Assembly: GCA_007695095.1 (NCBI GenBank)
Contig: REEL01000095.1
Location: 1-32,316 of the forward strand
From: Chitinophagaceae bacterium
Lineage (GTDB): Bacteria; Bacteroidota; Bacteroidia; Chitinophagales; REEL01
DNA length: 32,316 nt
Direction: 5' to 3'
Shown: positions 24,472 through 32,316 of the stretch, piece by piece
How positions within the stretch are numbered: position 1 is the stretch's first letter
Layout: every line of letters begins with the position of its first letter
Position numbers and translations under genes: made by a program
Notes under the pieces: model-generated
The model's input: only the letters and a program-made list of their open reading frames with translations
The model's database searches: none
Told to the model about the DNA's origin: nothing

Positions 24472-26886
24472 ATGCAGTCAATTTTCCATTTAAGATTTTT
24501 TCTAGTATTCGCTATAGCGGTACTCATACTTTTCAAGCCGGGTTTTTCTGAAAATCCGATTTTGGAAGAAGTTGATGTCAGTCAGCGCTTTAAATTAGAG
24601 GGCTATGTCTTTGATGTAGAAGGAGAACCACTTACAGGCGCACAAGTATACCTGCATGAAACTTTAAATGGAAGCATAACCGATCAAAACGGATTTTACA
24701 GTATTTCCAATATCAAACCGGGCTCTTACCATCTGCATATTAAGTTTCTAGGATTTGAAGCTCATGCTAAAACAATAGAAATAAAAAACCGTGATGTACA
24801 ATACAGCTTTAGCATGCGAAATACGGATTTGGAAATCTCGGAAGTTATCATTGAAAGTAATCTACTTAAAAGAAAAGCCAGGGAAAAATCTCTGAGTATA
24901 GAAGTTATAAGTGCTGAGCAAATCAGGGAAAAAGGCGGCAATACTTTAATTCATTCTTTAGAGCATATTCCGGGTGTAAATGCTATGTCTACCGGAACAA
25001 ATATCGTCAAACCTGTCATAAGGGGGCTTGGTTTTAACAGGGTATTGCTGAACGAAAACGGTATTAAACAAGAAGGTCAGCAATGGGGTGAAGAACATGG
25101 ACTGGAGATTGATCAGTTCGCTGTTGAAAGAGTTGAAGTTATCAAAGGTCCGGGCAGCTTACTTTATGGCTCAGATGCTTTGGGTGGTGTGATAAACATT
25201 TCACCTCAAAGATATCCTTCCGGAGATTTCATAAAAGGAGGTGTCGATTTTAATGCCCGCAGTAACAATGAATTGATTGGTTTGTCTGCCTATTCGCATT
25301 TTCAAAAAAACAGAAAGTTTATATATTTCAGAGCTTCAGCATTAGATTACGGTGACTTTAAGGTACCGGCTGATTCTTTTACCTACAATCGCTATATTTT
25401 GCCCATTGAAAATGAGCGCTTGAAAAACACAGCCGGTCGTGAATACGCTTTAACCGGCCGCATAGGCATACAAGGTGACAGAGGATCTTCCAACTTACAA
25501 ATCTCGAATATTGACCAAACCATTGGGTTTTTCCCCGGAGCTATTGGCATACCGAGAGCATATTTATTGGAAGATGATGGAGACAGCCGGAATATTGATA
25601 TTCCTAATCAGGAAATTAGTCATTTTAAAGTAATTTCAAACAATACATTACTTTTTCGTAAAAACTGGTTAGATATTGATCTGGGCTTTCAACAAAATGT
25701 ACGAAATGAAATCTCATTTCCTCACAGTCATGGATTTGGACCCAGACCGGAGGACAGTTTGGCTTTAGGACTAAACCTCAAAACATTTACAGCTAATATG
25801 AGATACTATTCCCGCTTAAATGAAAGCATTAACTTCATAACAGGAATCAATTCTCAGTACCAAATCAATGAAATTTCAGGTTTTGAATTTTTAATTCCCG
25901 AATACAGAAGCATACAGGCCGGGATTTTTCATTTTGCCGAGTGGGATGTTTCTGAAAGCCTGATTGTTAATGGAGGTATTCGTTTTGATTATGGCTATTT
26001 TGACATAGATGAATACTTAGAACCGCTTTACTCAGAGCCGGAAGTAATAAACGGTTTTTATGAGCGGGTTCCCGATACAGAAAGAAATTTTTACAATTTT
26101 TCAGCAGGCTTAGGCTTGTCTTATATGCCCAATGAAAACTGGAATTTTAAATTTAATTCAGGTCGCAGTTTTAAAATGCCGAATATTGCTGAATTAGGAG
26201 CTAATGGGGTGCATCACAGCACATTCCGCCACGAACAGGGCAATCCCGATTTAGACGTAGAAACCGGCTATCAGTTTGATGTTTCCATGACGTATCGCAC
26301 TTCAAATTTTCGAATTGCTCTTTCTCCGTTTTTTAACTACTTTGACAATCATATCTACCTGCAACCTTCAGGTACTTTTTCTTTTTTACCGCATACCGGG
26401 CAACTTTATAACTATGTGCAGGCCAATGCCGTACATTTTGGAGGAGAATGGCTTTTAGAGTATCATCCGGTTTCTTTTCTGCATTTAGAATGGAATACGG
26501 AATATGTGATGGGGCATAATATTGAAGAAAATTATCCGCTTCCTTTTATCCCTCCCCTCACCAATCGCTTTATTGTTGAATACAGACATAACAAAGACTA
26601 TGGCCCTTTAAATAATATACACTTGAATTTTCAGGCAAGGCATACTGCCAAACAAAGCCGAATCCAAAGAAATGAAAAAGCAACTGATGGCTACCTGCTT
26701 TTCAATGCAGGCATAGGCACGAGTATAGATGTAAAAAATCAATCTTTTTACCTGCAATTCCGGGTTGATAACATTTTAGATACCCGCTACAAAAATCATT
26801 TGAGTTATTACCGCTTACTGAATCTGCCGGAAGCCGGGAGAAATTTCACCCTCAGTATCAGCATTCCATTACATAAAGATTTGTAA
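24472..26886 (+). CDS. TonB-dependent receptor (metal uptake inferred)
   Basis: An 804-residue outer-membrane receptor. The signal peptide (about 1-26) precedes a carboxypeptidase-regulatory-like beta domain (about 42-118: GYVFDVEGEPLTGAQVYL...DQNGFYSISNI), a TonB-box-like EISEVIIES (about 119-127), and a plug with VEVIKGPGSLLYGSDALGGVIN (about 216-237). A 22-stranded barrel should follow to the C-terminus. The plug and barrel (QQWGEEHGLEIDQ, GANGVHHSTFRHEQGNPDL) resemble the zinc/copper-type receptors of the ZnuD group, so metal-ion uptake is my inference. It lies alone after the DMT gene, with its own promoter. The ATG at 24472 fits the signal peptide. Confidence 0.88.
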   Translation: MQSIFHLRFFLVFAIAVLILFKPGFSENPILEEVDVSQRFKLEGYVFDVEGEPLTGAQVYLHETLNGSITDQNGFYSISNIKPGSYHLHIKFLGFEAHAKTIEIKNRDVQYSFSMRNTDLEISEVIIESNLLKRKAREKSLSIEVISAEQIREKGGNTLIHSLEHIPGVNAMSTGTNIVKPVIRGLGFNRVLLNENGIKQEGQQWGEEHGLEIDQFAVERVEVIKGPGSLLYGSDALGGVINISPQRYPSGDFIKGGVDFNARSNNELIGLSAYSHFQKNRKFIYFRASALDYGDFKVPADSFTYNRYILPIENERLKNTAGREYALTGRIGIQGDRGSSNLQISNIDQTIGFFPGAIGIPRAYLLEDDGDSRNIDIPNQEISHFKVISNNTLLFRKNWLDIDLGFQQNVRNEISFPHSHGFGPRPEDSLALGLNLKTFTANMRYYSRLNESINFITGINSQYQINEISGFEFLIPEYRSIQAGIFHFAEWDVSESLIVNGGIRFDYGYFDIDEYLEPLYSEPEVINGFYERVPDTERNFYNFSAGLGLSYMPNENWNFKFNSGRSFKMPNIAELGANGVHHSTFRHEQGNPDLDVETGYQFDVSMTYRTSNFRIALSPFFNYFDNHIYLQPSGTFSFLPHTGQLYNYVQANAVHFGGEWLLEYHPVSFLHLEWNTEYVMGHNIEENYPLPFIPPLTNRFIVEYRHNKDYGPLNNIHLNFQARHTAKQSRIQRNEKATDGYLLFNAGIGTSIDVKNQSFYLQFRVDNILDTRYKNHLSYYRLLNLPEAGRNFTLSISIPLHKDL

Positions 26887-26928
26887 TTGATTAGTCAGTT
26901 CTAAAACAACAAGTTTTCTTTTTCCAAT

Positions 26929-27693
26929 TCAGTTTTTCACTTTGCTTTCAATTAAATGAAACGTATAAATCGTCTTGAGTTTATTTACGGAATATACTGT
27001 CATCAAATGACTGAGATCTGCTTTATTTGATGTGTTTAAAGACACGTAGCCAAATTGTAAATTATCTCCGGGCGGGTTTGATATTTCTGCTGAGATATAG
27101 GTAAAAGCTTCCATTTTCTCACCGGATGAAAGTGTATATTCATATTTTTCACGTTGGTACACAAAATAGATAAACAACTCATAGGGTGTGTGATTAACTA
27201 AGCTGATTTTATTTTGATGTATAGAAGCACATTCCATAATTTCCTGCACAAAAGTGGTATCTTCTTCTTGCACATCCGGTTCTAATTCATCATTTTCAGG
27301 TCCTGTTTCAACTATATATGTTTGAATGATACGTTCTCTCATATCATGTGAGCGAACTGTTTTATTTGTAATCTCTCCGTCGGGACTAAACTCAGTAGTG
27401 GACTTATACCATTGAATACCGGCATCCGGAGCTGTAGAATAATTAGCTGTTTTAACAGCTCCATTGGGGTGGTGCGAAAAATAAACAGAGGCATGCCCTG
27501 CAAAACTTCTGATTTCCTTTTGATAAATTATCTCCCCTTTTATGTTATACGCTATAGCCTTCCCAATCATACCGCTTTTAGTCTTCATCGTAGAAAGGTT
27601 TCCATTATCAAAAAAATGAATTTCGATAGTATCCATTTCAGCAAAAACAGCCGTATTCGATATGAAAAAAAGTAAAAGATATAGATATTTCAT
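26929..27693 (-). CDS. Secreted protein of unknown function
   Basis: A 254-residue protein with a signal peptide (about 1-18, ending VFA). Residues 20-130 hold short beta strands in a pattern like MORN-type or toxin-antitoxin MORN repeats (FFDNGNLSTMKTK, YFSHHPNGAVKTA, EFSPDGEITNK). The C-terminal half is beta-rich and unrecognised. It is the only gene between the receptor gene, which ends 42 bp away, and rtcB. An 8-bp inverted repeat (27696-27703 with 27716-27723) sits just upstream of the ATG. I do not recognise the family with confidence. Confidence 0.75.
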   Translation of the reverse strand: MKYLYLLLFFISNTAVFAEMDTIEIHFFDNGNLSTMKTKSGMIGKAIAYNIKGEIIYQKEIRSFAGHASVYFSHHPNGAVKTANYSTAPDAGIQWYKSTTEFSPDGEITNKTVRSHDMRERIIQTYIVETGPENDELEPDVQEEDTTFVQEIMECASIHQNKISLVNHTPYELFIYFVYQREKYEYTLSSGEKMEAFTYISAEISNPPGDNLQFGYVSLNTSNKADLSHLMTVYSVNKLKTIYTFHLIESKVKN

Positions 27694-27695
27694 AT

Positions 27696-27723
27696 TTCAG
27701 GCAAAACAAATATTATGCCTGAA
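27696..27723 (-). other. Inverted repeat beside the secreted-protein start
   Basis: TTCAGGCA (27696-27703) pairs perfectly with TGCCTGAA (27716-27723) over 8 bp with a 12-base loop, ending two bases before the ATG at 27693. It would hide the ribosome binding region if formed in mRNA, or serve as an operator. No consensus -7 box was found here. Confidence 0.35.
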
Positions 27724-27808
27724 TGATTTGATAGTATGGTTTAGGGAGGAGAATTTTCAATTTTATTTTTTAAATTAACATCACTTAAATATATTTCTTG
27801 AATTACTA

Positions 27809-27988
27809 TTAGAAATTTTTAAATTTGATACATTGCACTTTCCTAATTTCTATCATGCCGGCGCTATGAAGCATTTCAGGGTTAATGGAGAGACTTCATT
27901 CTTCAATACCAATCAGAGTACAACCGGGTTCTGAGAGCTCCCAATACATTTTCCATTTGACATCATAAATTTTCCATTTTCTTCCCTC
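27809..27988 (-). other. Intergenic stretch in the rtcB frame after its stop
   Basis: Directly after the rtcB TGA (27991-27989) the same frame continues open for 30 codons to another TGA (27898-27896), then for 28 codons to TAA (27811-27809). The first part encodes a tandem KWKIYDVKWKMYW-type repeat, from the AAATGGAAAAT nucleotide motif occurring twice. GC content is higher around 27850-27960 than on either side. A degenerate intergenic repeat is the simplest reading. I do not call it a gene. Confidence 0.3.
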
Positions 27989-29383
<1,395 letters not shown>

Positions 29384-29532
29384 TTAATATTTTTATTTCA
29401 GCTTTTGTTTTTTAAACTTTAAAATCACATATTAATCCATTAATTCGCGCTAAAAAAAAAGCATCACGCCTTTTATTAACGATGTAAAAAACAAATAATG
29501 TTATTTTCAAAAATATAAAAAATTGTTCATGA

Positions 29533-29796
29533 TTAAAAAAGAGAGTATCTCTTCCGGGAAACAGATTCATTGTCTATATTTAAATCGAAAAAACTATGAG
29601 CAGTTAAGCGAGCATATAAGAATAGCTCAGCCCATATGACCTTTTCCATCCTAAAATTAACATTCAAAATATCTTTACAAGCCTTTATTATTGGGAAAAC
29701 CTTTCCGGAAATAAATATACTTTTTCTTAAATAAATACGACCATTACTACCAATACACACATATATTAAATTTGCATTATTATTAAAGATTACCAT
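29533..29796 (-). CDS. Possible small protein (doubtful)
   Basis: An 87-codon reading frame with ATG at 29796. The protein has no motif I recognise, and no consensus promoter or ribosome site precedes it on the minus strand. A weak 6-bp hairpin (AAGAGA/TCTCTT, 29539-29553) followed by T bases covers its end and could be a terminator. The rest of 29384-29852 has no gene apart from the repeat-protein promoter. I give it low weight. Confidence 0.25.
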   Translation of the reverse strand: MVIFNNNANLIYVCIGSNGRIYLRKSIFISGKVFPIIKACKDILNVNFRMEKVIWAELFLYARLTAHSFFDLNIDNESVSRKRYSLF

Positions 29797-29797
29797 G

Positions 29798-29826
29798 TTG
29801 TTTTTTTCATTTTTTGCCTACCTTTG
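29798..29826 (+). promoter_or_regulatory. Promoter of the secreted repeat protein
   Basis: TTG (29798-29800), an 18-base spacer and TACCTTTG (29819-29826) match both Bacteroidota promoter boxes. The start would be near 29832, leaving a leader of about 20 bases before the ATG at 29853. Confidence 0.75.
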
Positions 29827-29852
29827 CTGCACTTTTTATTAACTCAACACTA

Positions 29853-32316
29853 ATGATTAAAAAATACTTTTTACTAACAAACTTTATCTTCCTAATAAGT
29901 TTATTTTGCCTCAACCTGCAAGCCCAATCCGTAACTATTGTCCAGCCAAATGGCGGGGAAACATTATATAGTTGTGAAGTTTATCCCATTACTTGGAATC
30001 AGTCGGGTTCTTTATCTAATTACTGGAATATTGATTATTCCTTAGATGGCGGAACAATTTGGGCATCTGTAGCCTCAAACTTCCAATCAACAACCGGAGA
30101 ATACCTGTGGACTGTACCCAATGTAAGTTCAACTACGGTTTTAATCCGTGTCAGGGATGCTCAAAATCTGTCCACACAAGACATAAGTGATAGTCTTTTC
30201 TCCATTAACTTTCCTATACAAATTACTTCCCCGGTCGGTGGCGAAGTATGGCAAGGACTCAGCACTCAACAAATTACCTGGGATGCGGGTGGAACTTCGA
30301 ACACATACCAAATCCACTATTCAAAAAACGGTGGGAATACATGGATTCCTATAGTTACCAACTACTCGTCACTTACAGGGACTTACGACTGGACAGTACC
30401 GAATGACCCGGGTTCAAATGTTATAGTCAGAGTTCGGGATGCAGCTCAATATTGCAAACAGGATATCAGTAATGTATTTGAAATCACCCCTGCCCAACCG
30501 GTTTTATTAACCCCTAACGGAGGAGAAGAATTATGGCCGGGATGTAGTTATCAAATCACCTGGGATCAGGAAACTTTTTATTCAAATGTAAGATTGGAAT
30601 ATTCAGATGACAACGGAGTCACCTGGAACACAGCCTTTAGTTCAACATCAAATAATGGCAGCAGAAACTGGACGCCACCTGCGAATATAATTCCCGGCAA
30701 TCAATACTTAATCAAAGCATCCAACACAGCAGATTTTAATGTGTTTGATGTGAGTGATGCACCTTTTACCATACTTGAACCCATTGAGATAATTAATCCA
30801 ATGGCCGGTGATACGGTATATGGATGTAATCTATTAGCAATAGAAATGATAAAATCAACTTGTATAGGTAATTTCAGGGTTTTGTATTCCTTAGATAACG
30901 GAGCAACATGGAGTACCATTATCACATCTTTATCGAACACTTCTAACAATAACCAGATATACGAAAACTGGACAATCCCAAATGGCATTACAACCGATGA
31001 AGCTATCATAAGAGTTGAGCGAGCTTTTGATAATACTGTTTTTGCAGAATCGGAAGTGTTTAGCATACGTCCAAGTAATGATATTACCGTAACCGCACCT
31101 ACTCCCGGAGAGTCAATCAATGCCTCAACAACTTATCAAATCACTTGGGACAACACACCTAATGTTTCCGGAGCTTATGACTTACATTATAAAACAGTGA
31201 GCAGCGGATGGACAACAATCGCAACGAACATTACAGGAAATGCCTATAATTGGAATGTCCCCAATATGAGTGCAAGTACTGTGCAAATAAGAGTAAGAGA
31301 CAGAAATAATACTTGTAAAGCAAATATTACGGAGAATTTTACAATAATACCGGATCAACCGATACTATTGGGACCAAACGGCGGGGAAGAATTTTGGCCG
31401 GGATGTTCTTACCCGATTACATGGGACGCCAGTACTTTTTATACGAATCCGACTATTCAATACTCTTCAGATAGTGGAAGTACATGGACAACAATATGGA
31501 GTACATCCACAAATAATGGCAGTAGAAACTGGGGCGTACCCATTGGTGCAACACCGGGCGATAATTATCTCATCAAAATTTTCAATAGCGGTAATTCCAC
31601 TTTACATGATGTGAGTGATGCACCTTTTACAATTAAAACTCCTCTTACAGTAATAGAACCTGATGAAACAGACACTTTAATTGGTTGTACAACATTCCCT
31701 ATACGATTTGAAACTTCGGGTTGTATAGGCAGCTTAAGAATTTCTTATTCTATCGATGGAGGTGACAACTGGACTGTCATTGTTTCATCTCTATCTAACT
31801 CTACTTCCGGAATGAGAACTTACAACTGGAGTGTACCTAATGGTATTAACACAGATGAAGCAAAAATAAGAGTTGAAAGAGCATTTGACAGCAGTGTTTT
31901 TCATGAATCAGAACTGTTTAGCATCAGGCCAAGCGATGAGATAGATGTTTTAACCCCAACTGCCGGAGAATCAGTTCCGGCTTTACAGCCTTATGAAATT
32001 ACCTGGAATCATACCCCTGTAGTATCTGAATTTGAAATTCACTATAGTATAAACGATGGAGGTGTATGGAATTTAATAGATAATAATGTATCCGGAACAA
32101 GTTTTACCTGGGAACCGCCAAACACCCCTACTTCAACTGCAAGAATAAGAGTCAGAGACCGTTTTAATTACTGCAGACACGAAGTAAGCGATGCTTTTAC
32201 AATTACCCCTGCCCAACCGGTTTTACTTACTCCCAACGGAGGAGAAGAACTATGGCCGGGCTGTAGTTATCAAATCACCTGGGATCAGGAAACTTTTTAT
32301 TCAAATGTAAGATTGG
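29853..32316 (+). CDS. Large secreted multi-domain repeat protein (3' end beyond window)
   Basis: An open frame from ATG 29853 to the window edge with no stop, 821 full codons. A signal peptide (about 1-25, ending QAQS) leads into tandem domains of 92-100 residues. Each typically has PNGGE near its start, an ITW strand, YSxDxGxTW and an RVRD-type C-terminal strand. This resembles the Kre9/KNH Ser-Thr-rich domain family and other Ig-like sandwiches of secreted Bacteroidota proteins. The PNGGE-equivalent residue of domains 1-9 falls at 33, 128, 222, 317, 417, 509, 604, 703 and 795. Domains 3-5 and 6-8 form an A-B-C pattern, and domain 9 restarts A. B domains lack the ITW motif, and cysteines occur at fixed spots. 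Surface adhesion or type IX secretion is plausible but unproven, because any C-terminal sorting domain lies outside. Confidence 0.9.
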   Translation, partial: MIKKYFLLTNFIFLISLFCLNLQAQSVTIVQPNGGETLYSCEVYPITWNQSGSLSNYWNIDYSLDGGTIWASVASNFQSTTGEYLWTVPNVSSTTVLIRVRDAQNLSTQDISDSLFSINFPIQITSPVGGEVWQGLSTQQITWDAGGTSNTYQIHYSKNGGNTWIPIVTNYSSLTGTYDWTVPNDPGSNVIVRVRDAAQYCKQDISNVFEITPAQPVLLTPNGGEELWPGCSYQITWDQETFYSNVRLEYSDDNGVTWNTAFSSTSNNGSRNWTPPANIIPGNQYLIKASNTADFNVFDVSDAPFTILEPIEIINPMAGDTVYGCNLLAIEMIKSTCIGNFRVLYSLDNGATWSTIITSLSNTSNNNQIYENWTIPNGITTDEAIIRVERAFDNTVFAESEVFSIRPSNDITVTAPTPGESINASTTYQITWDNTPNVSGAYDLHYKTVSSGWTTIATNITGNAYNWNVPNMSASTVQIRVRDRNNTCKANITENFTIIPDQPILLGPNGGEEFWPGCSYPITWDASTFYTNPTIQYSSDSGSTWTTIWSTSTNNGSRNWGVPIGATPGDNYLIKIFNSGNSTLHDVSDAPFTIKTPLTVIEPDETDTLIGCTTFPIRFETSGCIGSLRISYSIDGGDNWTVIVSSLSNSTSGMRTYNWSVPNGINTDEAKIRVERAFDSSVFHESELFSIRPSDEIDVLTPTAGESVPALQPYEITWNHTPVVSEFEIHYSINDGGVWNLIDNNVSGTSFTWEPPNTPTSTARIRVRDRFNYCRHEVSDAFTITPAQPVLLTPNGGEELWPGCSYQITWDQETFYSNVRL
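30484..32316 (+). repeat. Higher-order tandem repeat within the secreted protein
   Basis: Super-units begin at the A-domain PNGGEE codons at 30516, 31377 and 32235, giving periods of 861 and 858 bp (287 and 286 codons). Within each unit the spacing from A to B is 95 residues, from B to C 99-100, and from C to the next A 92. The copy starting at about 30484 and the one at about 32203 encode the same 38 residues with all differences synonymous, and the last 55 bases of the window match exactly. The middle copy (about 31345) is more diverged. Confidence 0.9.

Noticed and set aside
26903-26923. A small AAAAC/GTTTT hairpin followed by T bases after the second receptor gene, as a terminator.
   Set aside because: Only five A-T-rich base pairs, too weak to call in AT-rich DNA.
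30701-31120. A 139-codon minus-strand frame inside the secreted repeat protein.
   Set aside because: It is antisense to two conserved repeat domains of the plus-strand gene, with no promoter, and codon patterns fit the plus strand.

Overview
The window looks like chromosomal DNA of a Bacteroidota (Bacteroidetes) bacterium. The DNA is AT-rich. Several upstream regions carry the Bacteroidota promoter consensus, a TTG or TTTG -33 box and a TAnnTTTG -7 box, and classical Shine-Dalgarno sites are scarce. Two outer-membrane TonB-dependent receptors are present, as is a large secreted repeat protein of the kind these bacteria often export. The short AMP nucleosidase and the CcmB/CcmC/CcmD block are also typical of the phylum. 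No phage, IS element, CRISPR array or rRNA was seen. Most of the window is housekeeping sequence in short co-directional runs.

Layout. (1) 1-530: a gene-poor edge with two inverted copies of a small bulged hairpin (REP-like), then a tRNA-Val(TAC) on the minus strand with its own promoter and a strong terminator. (2) 625-6898, plus strand: an AsmA-family protein, then a sensor histidine kinase whose stop codon overlaps the start of a TonB-dependent receptor. (3) 6892-11376, minus strand: a tight five-gene run in the order phosphoglucose/phosphomannose isomerase, lipB, a small conserved protein, an RluD-like pseudouridine synthase and a TPR protein. (4) 11644-12480: a tandem universal stress protein. 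(5) 12481-17151, minus strand: amn, holA, trhO and a LigB-type ATP-dependent DNA ligase. (6) 17224-17688: a small PD-(D/E)xK nuclease-like protein, followed by a bidirectional terminator. (7) 17747-20758, minus strand: ccmB-ccmC-ccmD with a glutamate dehydrogenase gene 5 bp behind. (8) 20904-26886: a biotin carboxylase, a minus-strand 2-hydroxyacid dehydrogenase-like protein, a DMT transporter and a second TonB-dependent receptor. The last two have promoters very close to their start codons. (9) 26929-29383, minus strand: a secreted protein of unknown function and an RtcB-family RNA ligase. (10) 29853 to the window end: a large secreted protein that is still open at the edge.

The most striking object is the last one. 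It begins at 29853 with a signal peptide and contains at least nine beta-sandwich-like domains of about 92-100 residues with PNGGE/ITW motifs. The domains follow a three-type higher-order repeat (A-B-C) of 286-287 residues. The last A copy matches the first over 38 residues, and all the nucleotide differences there are synonymous. Other points worth a second look are the kinase-receptor coupling without a response regulator, the N-terminal module on RtcB, the replacement of a catalytic Glu in the dehydrogenase, and the hairpin pair at the left edge.
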